Positions 7,261 through 15,876 of a DNA stretch of 58,261 bases are shown here, in pieces; positions within the stretch are counted from its first letter, which is position 1, and the number at the start of each line of letters is the position of its first letter. Below the pieces are notes generated by a model. It searched no databases, had not been told where the DNA came from, and worked only from the letters and a program-made list of their open reading frames with translations. Source of the stretch: an uncultured Pelagibacteraceae bacterium. Its GTDB lineage: Bacteria; Pseudomonadota; Alphaproteobacteria; Pelagibacterales; Pelagibacteraceae. Location of the stretch: assembly GCA_902566705.1 (NCBI GenBank), contig CACFJT010000006.1, positions 1-58,261 on the forward strand, given 5' to 3'. A program made the position numbers and the translations under genes.

Positions 7261-8262
7261 ATGGATGTTAAATTAGAAAAATGGCACAAATGCCAAGTTG
7301 ATAAAGAAATTCTTAAAGAATTATCTAAGAAATCAGACATAAAAGGACTTCAGCATGTTTCATTTTTTTTTGGACTACTGTTGATAACAGGAATTCTTGC
7401 GTATCAAACCTGGGGAACATGGTGGTCAGTATTTTGGTTTTTAGTTTATGGAAACATTTATTCTTTCTCTAATCCATTATGGCATGAGACAGGTCACAAA
7501 ACGGCATTTCAATCAAAATTATTAAATGAATTTTTTTATTATATCTCATCATACATGGCCAATTTTGAACCAACAAGATGGAGATACACGCATTTTGTTC
7601 ACCATGGAAATACTTACTCAACAGAAAATCCATTTGATCATGAAATTGAATATGGCAACGATTTAAAAGAAACACCAAAAAGATTAATTATAAATATAAT
7701 TCCATTTTTAGATTTAGTTTTTTTTAAAAAACATATTTCATTTGAAATTATTCAACACGCTTTAGGAATAAAAACAAAAGTTATGCAAGACAGCATTCCA
7801 GAAAATGCACAAGCAAAAGCAATTTTAATTTCAAGAATTTATGTTACTATTTGGCTTTCAATTATTTTATGGTCTATACTAGTTTCTTCTTGTATGCCTT
7901 TGTTGTATTTTGTGTTACCACAATTTTACGGAAAAACTTTACACAAACTTGTTGCATTTACTCAACATGCAGGTTTGGCAAGAAACATTAAAGATCATAG
8001 AGTTACATCACGTGAAATGTATTTAAACCCAATACTAAGTTTTTTATATTGGAAAATGGAATATCATTTAACTCATCACATGTTTCCAACTGTTCCGTCA
8101 TATAATCTCGATAAATTACACCACCATATTAAAGATCAATTACCAAAGCCAAATGATGGGTTAATTGACGCTTATAAAGAAATTATCCCTGCGTTAATGA
8201 AACAAAAAGAAGATACAAGCTATTTTATAAAAAAAGAGTTACCCGAACCTCAAAATATTTAA
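7261..8262 (+). CDS. Membrane fatty acid desaturase family protein
   Basis: A di-iron membrane desaturase or hydroxylase of 333 residues. Three histidine boxes are visible: HETGH (75-79), HFVHH (111-115) and HLTHH (269-273), with an extra QH at 235-236. Hydrophobic segments at about 34-70, 145-155 and 190-222 place the boxes on the cytoplasmic face. It should desaturate acyl chains of membrane lipids using electrons from a ferredoxin. The ferredoxin and a ferredoxin reductase are encoded directly downstream, which supports this. Carotenoid or alkane-type substrates cannot be excluded. A palindrome and no clear ribosome site precede the ATG. Confidence 0.85.
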   Translation: MDVKLEKWHKCQVDKEILKELSKKSDIKGLQHVSFFFGLLLITGILAYQTWGTWWSVFWFLVYGNIYSFSNPLWHETGHKTAFQSKLLNEFFYYISSYMANFEPTRWRYTHFVHHGNTYSTENPFDHEIEYGNDLKETPKRLIINIIPFLDLVFFKKHISFEIIQHALGIKTKVMQDSIPENAQAKAILISRIYVTIWLSIILWSILVSSCMPLLYFVLPQFYGKTLHKLVAFTQHAGLARNIKDHRVTSREMYLNPILSFLYWKMEYHLTHHMFPTVPSYNLDKLHHHIKDQLPKPNDGLIDAYKEIIPALMKQKEDTSYFIKKELPEPQNI

Positions 8263-8323
8263 AAATACACTAAGTATGATTTTACTTACTTGTCCTATTT
8301 AGATAAGAAACTATATATAACGC

Positions 8324-8644
8324 ATGGCAAAAATTACATATCACACACACGATAATAAAATCCATACAGTTGATGTTCAAAAGGGATTAACTGTAATGGA
8401 AGGTGCTATCCAAAACGATATTCCAGGAATAGATGCTGATTGTGGAGGAGGAATGGCTTGTGCTACTTGCCATGTTTATGTCAAAGAACAATGGTTAGAT
8501 AAACTTCCAGCTAAAGAAGATGGTGAAGAAGATATGCTTGATATGGCTTTTGAGCCAAAAAATAATAGCAGGTTAAGTTGTCAGTTAATTGTCTCAGATG
8601 AGTTGGATGGATTGGAAGTAAACATTCCTTCAAAGCAAGGTTAA
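8324..8644 (+). CDS. 2Fe-2S ferredoxin, adrenodoxin type
   Basis: A 106-residue soluble electron carrier. Cluster ligands are Cys40, Cys46, Cys49 and Cys86 in [17 protein letters not shown] and RLSCQLIV, the adrenodoxin/Isc-type arrangement. It is followed without a gap by a ferredoxin reductase and preceded by a desaturase, so it likely shuttles electrons from NAD(P)H via the reductase to the desaturase di-iron site. Cytochrome P450-like partners are a formal alternative, but none is in the window. Confidence 0.93.
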   Translation: MAKITYHTHDNKIHTVDVQKGLTVMEGAIQNDIPGIDADCGGGMACATCHVYVKEQWLDKLPAKEDGEEDMLDMAFEPKNNSRLSCQLIVSDELDGLEVNIPSKQG

Positions 8645-9661
8645 ATGAATAAAACAGATGTATTAATTATTGGAGCAGGACCAACAGGTTTATTTTGTGC
8701 TCATCAACTTGGAATTATAGGGTTGAGTTGTGAGATAGTAGATAATCTTGATAAAGCAGGAGGACAATGTATCGAACTTTATCCAGATAAACCTATTTAT
8801 GATATTCCCGCAGTACCCGAGTGTACTGGTGAAGAGTTAACTAATAATCTTTTAAAGCAAATTAAACCTTTTAATATTAAATTTCATTTAAATGAAAGAG
8901 TAGAAGAATTAAAAAAAAATAAAAACAGATGGCATGTTAAAACCTCTGCTGGAATAGAATTTGATGTTGCAGCAATTGTTATTGCTGGTGGTGTTGGTTC
9001 TTTTGAGCCAAGGAAGTTTCCAGTGAAGGAGTGTGAAAAATTTGAGGGCAATTCTTTATTTTATTCAATTAAAGATAAATCAATATTTAAAGACAAAACT
9101 ATTTCAATATTTGGAGGAGGAGATTCAGCTTTAGATTGGGCTATTGAATTATCAAACAACTCCAAAGTAAATTTAATTCACAGAAGAGATGGTTTTAGCG
9201 GAGCAGAAGCAAGTGTCCAAAAAGTAAAAGAGCTTAATGAACAAGGAAAATTAAATTTATATACAAAGTTTCAAATGGACTCGGTTTTAGGAGACAAAAA
9301 CATTGAGAAAGTTAAAATAAAACATGATGAAGGAGAAAGTAAAGAAATTAAATCTGATTACGTATTAGGTTTTTTTGGTTTAATTATGCAACTTGGTCCT
9401 ATTTTAGATTGGGGATTAAATATTGATAAGAAAACAGTTCAGGTAAATACTGAAAACTTTGAAACGAATATTAATGGAATATTTGCTATAGGTGATATTT
9501 GTTCTTATCCAGGAAAATTAAAATTAATTCTTTCAGGCTTTCATGAAGGCGCGTTAGCCGCAAGAGGTTGTTTTAAATATGCAAAACCAGATGAGAAATT
9601 AAGATTTGAATTCACAACAACTTCCAAAGCTGCACAAGAAAGACTTGGAATTAAAAAATGA
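8645..9661 (+). CDS. Ferredoxin-NAD(P)+ reductase, thioredoxin-reductase-like (FNR2 type)
   Basis: A 338-residue FAD enzyme with an N-terminal GAGPTG dinucleotide fold (about residue 10), GGQCIELYPDKPIYDIP (about 40-56), and a second NAD(P) site FGGGDSALDWA (about 155-165). The family resembles thioredoxin reductase but lacks the redox CxxC, as here. That matches bacterial type 2 ferredoxin reductases (YumC-like) rather than TrxB, the label it is often given. ATG 8645 abuts the ferredoxin stop, which fits pairing with that ferredoxin. Its end overlaps the GST start by 4 bases (ATGA). Confidence 0.9.
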   Translation: MNKTDVLIIGAGPTGLFCAHQLGIIGLSCEIVDNLDKAGGQCIELYPDKPIYDIPAVPECTGEELTNNLLKQIKPFNIKFHLNERVEELKKNKNRWHVKTSAGIEFDVAAIVIAGGVGSFEPRKFPVKECEKFEGNSLFYSIKDKSIFKDKTISIFGGGDSALDWAIELSNNSKVNLIHRRDGFSGAEASVQKVKELNEQGKLNLYTKFQMDSVLGDKNIEKVKIKHDEGESKEIKSDYVLGFFGLIMQLGPILDWGLNIDKKTVQVNTENFETNINGIFAIGDICSYPGKLKLILSGFHEGALAARGCFKYAKPDEKLRFEFTTTSKAAQERLGIKK

Positions 9662-10284
9662 TAGAACTTTTTTCTGCTAATACTCCCAATGGATGGAAAA
9701 TAAGCATCATGCTTGAAGAAATTGGGTATGAATACAAAGTAACCAAAGTTGATATTGGTAAAGATGAACAATTCAAACCAGAATTTATAAAACTAAGCCC
9801 TTTTGGAAAAATTCCTGTGATTATTGATCACGATAGCAGCAAGAGTATTTTCGAGTCAGGTGCTATATTAATGTACTTGGCAGATAAAAGTGGAAAACTT
9901 TACAATGAAAAAGACAGACTGGTTATTAATCAATGGTTAATGGCTCAAATGGGTACAGTAGGTCCTATGATTGGTCAACATCATCAGTTTCATCACTACA
10001 ATCCAGGTAAAAGTGAGTTTGGTGAGGAAAGATATTTTAAAATTACTAAAAGACTTTATGGAGAATTGGATGCAAGGTTAAAAGAATCTAAATTTCTTGC
10101 TGGCACTAATTATACAATTGCTGATATTGCAACCTGGCCATGGATGGCAAGACATGAATGGCATGATATTGGTTTAAAAAATTACAAAAATCTATCCAGA
10201 TGGTATTTAGAGATTTCTGAGAGAGAAGCAGTTATAAAAGGTTATGCCTTTATGGATAAAGTAGCTAAAATTCCTAAACCTTGA
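9658..10284 (+). CDS. Glutathione S-transferase family protein (YfcG/nu-class-like)
   Basis: A 208-residue soluble protein with an N-terminal thioredoxin-like domain, which begins LFSANTPNGWKISIMLEEIG and continues to GKIPVIID and the glutathione-binding ES (FESGAILMYLA, about residues 63-73). An all-helical C-terminal domain contains YTIADIATWPW. The sequence resembles YfcG/YghU-type enzymes with disulfide reductase or peroxidase activity. It is the last gene of the desaturase-ferredoxin-reductase operon, and may remove lipid peroxides or other electrophiles formed there (inference). Confidence 0.88.
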   Translation: MIELFSANTPNGWKISIMLEEIGYEYKVTKVDIGKDEQFKPEFIKLSPFGKIPVIIDHDSSKSIFESGAILMYLADKSGKLYNEKDRLVINQWLMAQMGTVGPMIGQHHQFHHYNPGKSEFGEERYFKITKRLYGELDARLKESKFLAGTNYTIADIATWPWMARHEWHDIGLKNYKNLSRWYLEISEREAVIKGYAFMDKVAKIPKP

Positions 10285-10288
10285 AGAT

Positions 10289-10384
10289 TTATCCAAACAA
10301 CCTATAAAGAGTACTTAGAATTCCATAACCTGAAAATTCAATAGCAACAATAATTATAATTATTAAAACTAATTTTTTATTCAT
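10289..10384 (-). CDS. Very small membrane ORF (31 residues) downstream of dksA
   Basis: ATG 10384 overlaps the stop of the preceding 38-residue ORF (ATGA). The frame runs 31 codons to TAA at 10289-10291. It starts MNKK, then has a strongly hydrophobic run (LVLIIIIIVAIEF) giving one transmembrane helix, then a short tail ending RLFG. The start-stop overlap and a position filling the convergent gap to the GST gene favour a real gene. The short length and AT richness weaken the case. No family is recognised. Confidence 0.42.
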   Translation of the reverse strand: MNKKLVLIIIIIVAIEFSGYGILSTLYRLFG

Positions 10385-10497
10385 TTTAAAAACAAATATA
10401 GCAACAGCACAATCCAAAAGAAAGGATAGTAGAAATAAATATATCTCTTAGCAAATAGGAATGAGATTGAATTTTGCTTACGTGATTTCTTTTTCAT
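10381..10497 (-). CDS. Very small basic membrane ORF (38 residues) after dksA
   Basis: ATG 10497 lies two bases after the dksA stop. The frame ends TGA at 10381-10383, overlapping the next tiny ORF by four bases. The N-terminus is basic (MKKKSRKQ). One aromatic-rich helix follows (about residues 19-37, YIYFYYPFFWIVLLLYLFL). Such a basic head and single helix fit an inner membrane microprotein. The coupling dksA - 38 residues - 31 residues looks like one transcript. Family and function are unknown. Confidence 0.5.
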   Translation of the reverse strand: MKKKSRKQNSISFLFAKRYIYFYYPFFWIVLLLYLFLK

Positions 10498-10499
10498 TT

Positions 10500-11015
10500 T
10501 TAGTCATCTGCATGAACTTTTTCCTCTTTTTCATGCTTTTCTTGTGCTGCAATAGTGTATTTAGCAACTGGTCTCGCCATTAATCTTTTTAATCCAATTG
10601 GCTCTGCTGTATCCAAACAATAACCATAAGTATCCTCTCTAATTCTTCTCAACGCTTTATCAATTTCTGATATTAATTTTATTTGTCTGTTAATAGCTTT
10701 CATTTCTACATTGCTATCAATATAGGAGTTAGCTTGGTCAACAATATCTGCAGAAATATTATTATCATCCATCCCACCATTATAAAGAGCTTCATTGTTA
10801 GCTTTGATTAATTCTTTTTTCCATTCAGTAAGTCTAATTCTGAAATATACTTTATGTTTTTCACACATATATTTTTCTGTGTCCTTTGGAACATAGGTTT
10901 TTGAAATTTTTACGGGACCTTTAGGCTTAACTTTAGTTGTTGTTGGTTTTGCTTTACTTACAACTTTAGTTTTTGGTTTTGATACTTTTTTCTTTGCTTT
11001 AGCAGTCTTTGGCAT
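10500..11015 (-). CDS. dksA: RNA polymerase-binding transcription factor DksA
   Basis: DksA works with ppGpp in the RNA polymerase secondary channel to control rRNA and amino acid genes. The coiled-coil tip motif DxxDxA is present (Asp90, Asp93, Ala95). The globular part reads REDTYGYCLDTAEPIGLKR with LMARPVAKYTIAAQEKHE. Only Cys133 of the usual four zinc cysteines remains, as in alphaproteobacterial DksA proteins. A lysine/proline-rich extension of about 40 residues precedes the core (KKKVSKPKTKVVSKAK), making 171 residues against about 150 usually. It is divergent from the glycosyltransferase operon. Confidence 0.93.
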   Translation of the reverse strand: MPKTAKAKKKVSKPKTKVVSKAKPTTTKVKPKGPVKISKTYVPKDTEKYMCEKHKVYFRIRLTEWKKELIKANNEALYNGGMDDNNISADIVDQANSYIDSNVEMKAINRQIKLISEIDKALRRIREDTYGYCLDTAEPIGLKRLMARPVAKYTIAAQEKHEKEEKVHADD

Positions 11016-11093
11016 AGCGTAATTTTAATCGCTCGGAGTATATTCAGCAAATTAGGGGTGTCAAGCAAGCTTAATTGATATAAATATTTATAA

Positions 11094-12416
11094 ATGACCA
11101 TTAATTACAAAAATATCGATAATGTTTTTTATATTTTTGTCTTAGCTCATCTAATTTTTTGGACTTTGATTCCATCAATTACAAATCATAATTTACCACT
11201 TGATACAATCGAAGCTTTAGCTTGGGGAAGTAATTTAGATTGGGGTTTCAATAAACATCCACCGATGAGTGCTTTTTTTCCAGAAGTTTTATATCAAATT
11301 TTCGGATCTCAAGATTGGGTATATTATTTGTTAAGTCAAATTTTTGTAATTATTTCTTTTTATTATGTTTTTAAATTTTCAAAAGAAATATTTAAAAACA
11401 AGGTATTAGCTTTAATTTCTGTATTATTAATTGAAGCAATTTATTTTTATAACTTCACTACACCAGAATTTAATGTAAACATATGTCAATTACCTTTCTG
11501 GTCTTTAACAGTTTATTACTCATGGAAAATATATATTGGAAAAGAAATAAAGTTTTTAGATTGTTTTCTAGTAGGTCTTTTTGCTGCTTTTGGTTTTTTA
11601 TCAAAATATCTATTTATTTATCTTTTGGTTTCAATTGATCTTTTATTTATCTATTTAATATTTTTAAAAAAAGAGAGAAAATTTGATTTTAAATATCTAA
11701 TTACCATTGAAGTTTTTTTAGTAGTTTTAGCTCCACATTTAATTTGGTTAAATAATAATGAATTCATTACTATTACATATGGATTGGCTAGAACTGGATT
11801 AGAAAAATCTAGTTTTATTGATCATATTAAATTTCCATTAATCTTTTTATTGAAACAACTAGGAATAATGATTCCATTTTTAATATTATGTAAGTTATTG
11901 GTCAAAAAAATTAAATTGAATTTAAATTTTAAGGATAAACAATTGCTATTTTTATTAGCGATTAATGTTTTGCCAATTGTTTTAATGTTTTTGACTTCAT
12001 TAATTATTGGATCAAAAATTAGAACTATGTGGATGACGCCTTTTTATATGTTTTTTGGCACATTGTTTGTTTATTTGTTGCAAGCTCAAATTAATCTTAA
12101 AAAGTTAAAACCATTCATGATTGGATTTATTTTCTTTTTTTTCTTATCACCCGTGCTTTATGCTTACGTTTCAATTTCGAACGACGAGAAAAGAACAGAT
12201 TATCCAGGTAAAGAAATTGCAATAAAAACTCAATATGCTTGGAACCAACAATTCAGTTCTACTATAAATGTAGTTTTAGGTGATGAATGGAATGCTGGAA
12301 ATCTGTCGTATCATTTAAATTCACGACCAATTTGGGAGGGTGTTGTTGAAAGAGAAAAGCTTGATCAATTGAAAGATTATATGTGTCTTGATAATATTTG
12401 TGTTGGAGCAAAATAG
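11094..12416 (+). CDS. Polytopic glycosyltransferase, GT39/ArnT-like
   Basis: An integral membrane protein of 440 residues with roughly ten helices. The first periplasmic loop carries the acidic residues and KHPP motif typical of dolichyl- or undecaprenyl-phosphate sugar transferases (LDTIEALAWG...FNKHPPMSAF, about residues 36-60). Such enzymes move a sugar from a polyprenyl phosphate donor to lipid A, protein or another acceptor on the outer face of the inner membrane. The following GT2 gene starts one base after its stop and probably makes the lipid-linked donor. The acceptor is unknown. Confidence 0.78.
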   Translation: MTINYKNIDNVFYIFVLAHLIFWTLIPSITNHNLPLDTIEALAWGSNLDWGFNKHPPMSAFFPEVLYQIFGSQDWVYYLLSQIFVIISFYYVFKFSKEIFKNKVLALISVLLIEAIYFYNFTTPEFNVNICQLPFWSLTVYYSWKIYIGKEIKFLDCFLVGLFAAFGFLSKYLFIYLLVSIDLLFIYLIFLKKERKFDFKYLITIEVFLVVLAPHLIWLNNNEFITITYGLARTGLEKSSFIDHIKFPLIFLLKQLGIMIPFLILCKLLVKKIKLNLNFKDKQLLFLLAINVLPIVLMFLTSLIIGSKIRTMWMTPFYMFFGTLFVYLLQAQINLKKLKPFMIGFIFFFFLSPVLYAYVSISNDEKRTDYPGKEIAIKTQYAWNQQFSSTINVVLGDEWNAGNLSYHLNSRPIWEGVVEREKLDQLKDYMCLDNICVGAK

Positions 12417-13286
12417 ATGAAGTACGTGATATTAATCCCAATTTACAACGACAGAGAGTCATTAAAATTACTGATTGAGAATATTAATAGTGAAGTTAAA
12501 GATTTAAATTACGACATATCACTAGTCGTTATCAATGATGCTTCTTCTCAACAGATAGTTGATACCTACCCAAATATTGAGAACATCAAATCAATTGAAA
12601 TAGTAAACATGAAAGAGAACAAAGGGCATGCAAGATGTATTGCATCAGGTTTAAAATATATCTTTGAAAAAAAGGAATTCGATTTTGTTATCCCAATGGA
12701 TGGAGATGGAGAGGATAGACCAGAAGAAATTAAAAATTTCATTAAACTTTCAGAACAATCTAGTGAAAAATCTATTATTGGTGAAAGAATTAAAAGATCT
12801 GAAGGGATAATTTTTAAAGTTTGCTATCAGTTTCATAAATTTTTGACTTTAGCTTTTACAGGACAATCAATTAAATTTGGTAACTTTACCTGTTTATCAA
12901 AATCAACAGTAAAGAAACTGCTAGAAGAAAAGGCTACCTGGAATAGTTTTTCTGGTTCATTAAAAAAAATAGAAAAAGATTTAATTTCTATTCCATCCAC
13001 AAGAGGCAAAAGGTATTTTGGTCCGTCTCAAATGAGTTTTTTTAATTTATTAAAACACTCACTTTCAATAATTAGTATTTTTAGAAAAACAGTTCTAATT
13101 CGATCTGCTTTATTTATTATTTTTTATATATTACTGATCAAAAGCTACGCCTCAGTAATTACTTCATTACCATTAGTTTTATTATTGATAATGATTTATT
13201 CAATTTCCAGTTTAGCTTTAAGAGAAAATATTGAAGAATTTAATAATTCCTTAACAAATATTCACGATATTGATAAAATAAAATAG
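12417..13286 (+). CDS. GT2 family glycosyltransferase, polyprenyl-phosphate sugar synthase-like
   Basis: A 289-residue GT-A fold enzyme. It opens ILIPIYNDRESLKLLIENI, has a nucleotide-sugar aspartate in VVINDAS (about residue 40), and a DxD equivalent at IPMDGDGEDRPEE (about residues 96-108). The C-terminal 60 residues contain one or two membrane helices (SALFIIFYILLIKS and following). This is the layout of DPM1/ArnC-like enzymes that load a sugar onto a polyprenyl phosphate. It sits directly between the GT39-like transferase and the DUF1800 gene, two bases before the latter. Confidence 0.82.
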   Translation: MKYVILIPIYNDRESLKLLIENINSEVKDLNYDISLVVINDASSQQIVDTYPNIENIKSIEIVNMKENKGHARCIASGLKYIFEKKEFDFVIPMDGDGEDRPEEIKNFIKLSEQSSEKSIIGERIKRSEGIIFKVCYQFHKFLTLAFTGQSIKFGNFTCLSKSTVKKLLEEKATWNSFSGSLKKIEKDLISIPSTRGKRYFGPSQMSFFNLLKHSLSIISIFRKTVLIRSALFIIFYILLIKSYASVITSLPLVLLLIMIYSISSLALRENIEEFNNSLTNIHDIDKIK

Positions 13287-13288
13287 TT

Positions 13289-14728
13289 ATGAAAAACTTT
13301 TTTAGAAAAGTTGCTTTTGGAATAGGTCCACAAGAGGAAGTTCCATCAGAACCTCTTAAGTGGGCATTAAGTCAGCTCGATGATATTCCAGAATTGTCTT
13401 GGAAGGGTAAAATATACTCAGAGAAAGAGTTAAGAAATCATTATAAAGACTGGGTTTATGGTGACAGAAAAGTTTTAAGAAAAAAATATAAAGACAACAA
13501 AACACTTTATAAAACACATAAAGATTTACTTAGACATAAAACTGGACAAAAGTTTTGGGAGTCTTTAGAAATTTCGATCAGACATAATGAAGGAATAAAT
13601 AGTAGTAGCCCAGTTCTAGCAAAACTATGGATGTTTTGGGGAAATTTTTTTGCAATAAGCGAAAAAGATTTTCTAGCTAATTATTCTACTGGACCATATC
13701 ATAGAGAAATAATCAGACCCAATCTAAATCAAACTTTTGAAAAAATGGTTTATGATGTAACCACTTCATGGGCCATGATCCATCATTTAGATAATAGTGA
13801 AAGTGCTGGACCTAATAGTGTAACCGCAAGTGAAGAATGGAGAATTAGAAAGAAGAGACCAGCTACAATAAATGAAAATCATGCAAGAGAGCTTTTAGAA
13901 CTTCACACAGTTTCACCCAAAGCTGGTTATACTCAAGAAGATGTTATTCAACTTGCCTATATAATGACTGGCTGGCAACAAAGATGGAGTAAAAAAAAAT
14001 TAGAGACTGGAAATGTTTGGTTTAATTCAGAATACCATCAGCCAGGTAAGAAAAACGTATTAGGAAAAGAATATAAAAAAGGAAAAAAAACATTAGCTGT
14101 TGTTATAAAAGACTTAGTAAATCATCCTAATTGTAGAGATTTTGTTGCTGAAAGACTTTGTAGATATTTAATCACTGATGAACCTACAAAAGAAATGAAA
14201 CAACCTATTATTGATGCTTTCAAAAAGACAGATGGATTTTTGCCTGAAATCCATAAAGCTGCAATTAAAGTTGCTTTCAAATATAATGACAAATATAAAA
14301 AATTTCAGACACCAGAAAATTGGTTTATACAAGTAGCAAAAACAGCTGATTTAAGTTGGCCACCTTCAATAGATCTAATGGATGGTTATGAGTTAGGAGT
14401 TAAACCTCTTAGATCTCAAAGATTACCTGAAAGAATTTTAAGAAATATTGGACATCATCCTTATAGAGCAAAACAACCAAATGGATGGTCTGATGATTCT
14501 GCTGATTGGCTATCTCCAGAATTATTAATCAGAAGACTTGTATATGCTGATAGGAGTTATTCATTTCTGAAAGCTGGAAATGATAACAAAGAATTCTATG
14601 AAAAAATAATTTATAATAATTTTGATAATCCAGGAAAAATATCAGATTATGTATTTAAAAACATGTTGCGTAAATCAAGTGAAAAAAATGTATTAATATT
14701 CAACCATCCAGAGTTTTTAAAAGCATGA
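13289..14728 (+). CDS. DUF1800 domain protein
   Basis: A 479-residue protein of the DUF1800 family, recognised by NENHARELLELHTVS, YIMTGWQQ, and FVAERLCRYLITDEP. The catalytic chemistry of the family is not established. These proteins are regularly encoded beside DUF1501 proteins, as here, with a 4-base overlap (ATGA at 14725-14728). No clear signal peptide is present at the chosen ATG (MKNFFRKVAFGIG), whereas the partner has a Tat-type signal. Upstream genes are the two glycosyltransferases, giving an operon of four. Confidence 0.85.
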   Translation: MKNFFRKVAFGIGPQEEVPSEPLKWALSQLDDIPELSWKGKIYSEKELRNHYKDWVYGDRKVLRKKYKDNKTLYKTHKDLLRHKTGQKFWESLEISIRHNEGINSSSPVLAKLWMFWGNFFAISEKDFLANYSTGPYHREIIRPNLNQTFEKMVYDVTTSWAMIHHLDNSESAGPNSVTASEEWRIRKKRPATINENHARELLELHTVSPKAGYTQEDVIQLAYIMTGWQQRWSKKKLETGNVWFNSEYHQPGKKNVLGKEYKKGKKTLAVVIKDLVNHPNCRDFVAERLCRYLITDEPTKEMKQPIIDAFKKTDGFLPEIHKAAIKVAFKYNDKYKKFQTPENWFIQVAKTADLSWPPSIDLMDGYELGVKPLRSQRLPERILRNIGHHPYRAKQPNGWSDDSADWLSPELLIRRLVYADRSYSFLKAGNDNKEFYEKIIYNNFDNPGKISDYVFKNMLRKSSEKNVLIFNHPEFLKA

Positions 14729-15876
14729 AGATAAATAGAAGAGATTTTTTAAAAACAACCGCACTAACTTCAATGTACTTTGCAGGTTTTGGAGTACCTA
14801 CTTTTGCAAACTCGGGGCCAAAGAAAAATTTAGTTGTTGTTATGTTACGCGGTGGAATGGATGGATTATGTGCAGTTCCAATTAAAGATGATAAAAATTT
14901 TGAAAAACTTAGAAGTAAAATTAATCTTGATAAGACACTAAAATTAACTGGAGACTTTGATTTACATCCAGCACTTAAAACATTTAAGAGTTTATGGGAT
15001 CAAAACAAAGGAGCAATAGTACATGCTACAAATATACCATATACAGGAAGATCGCATTTTGATGGGCAAAACTTAATGGAGTCAGGAGGTAAGATACCTT
15101 ATCAAGTAAAAACTGGTTGGCTAGGAAGAGGCATGAAGACTGCTGGTCTAACCGGAAAAGGACTAGCTCTAGCTTTACCAATGCCTTTATTGATTAGAGG
15201 CGTACCTATGAATAATAATTATTTTCCAGTAGGTGACAGATTACCAAGTAAAGATACACTAAATCTTATAGATCAGGTTTACAAAGAACATGATGAAAAA
15301 TTATTAGGAGAAAATCTTAAGATTATCATGACTAGAGAGCTTAGAAATACAGCGAGTGATGATAGTTGGGTGCTGGCAAGCAATGCAGGTCAAGAACTTT
15401 CAAAACAAAATGGGCCAAGAGTGGCTGTTTTTGAAGTAGATGGTTTTGATACCCATGCAGCTCAAGGATCAACTAACGGAGCTCATGCTGATTGTCTTAA
15501 TGATTACGATAAAATTGTTAAAGGTCTAAATCAATCTATGTCAAAAAAAACATTTGATAATACTTTAATTGTTACACTTACTGAGTTTGGTAGAACAATA
15601 AAACAAAATAGCAGTAATGGAACTGAACATGGCTATGGATCTGCTATTTTCTTAGCAGGAGGCTTAGTTAAAAAAGCTCAAGTGCATACAGATTGGCCAG
15701 GATTAAAGAAAAAAGAATTATTTGAAGGAAGAGACTTAAATTCTACAATAGACTCAAGAGCAATTTATGCTTCTGCAATGTCTACAGTCTTTGATGTAGA
15801 TTTTAAAAAAATTGCTAAAGAAGTTTTCTGGGGTGAAAATTTACCAAATTTATCTGACAAACTTTTTAAAGTTTAG
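14725..15876 (+). CDS. DUF1501 domain protein, Tat-exported
   Basis: A 383-residue DUF1501 protein, related to the alkaline phosphatase/sulfatase superfamily. The N-terminus INRRDFLKTTALTSM is a twin-arginine signal, so it is probably exported folded to the periplasm. Family motifs are VVVMLRGGMDGL (about residues 36-47), GRSHFDGQNLMESG (about 110-123) and LTEFGRTIKQNSSNGTEHGYG (about 286-306), with His and Asp residues that may bind metal. The function is not established. It closes the GT39-GT2-DUF1800-DUF1501 operon and its end overlaps the convergent 73-residue gene by 4 bases. Confidence 0.87.
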   Translation: MKINRRDFLKTTALTSMYFAGFGVPTFANSGPKKNLVVVMLRGGMDGLCAVPIKDDKNFEKLRSKINLDKTLKLTGDFDLHPALKTFKSLWDQNKGAIVHATNIPYTGRSHFDGQNLMESGGKIPYQVKTGWLGRGMKTAGLTGKGLALALPMPLLIRGVPMNNNYFPVGDRLPSKDTLNLIDQVYKEHDEKLLGENLKIIMTRELRNTASDDSWVLASNAGQELSKQNGPRVAVFEVDGFDTHAAQGSTNGAHADCLNDYDKIVKGLNQSMSKKTFDNTLIVTLTEFGRTIKQNSSNGTEHGYGSAIFLAGGLVKKAQVHTDWPGLKKKELFEGRDLNSTIDSRAIYASAMSTVFDVDFKKIAKEVFWGENLPNLSDKLFKV

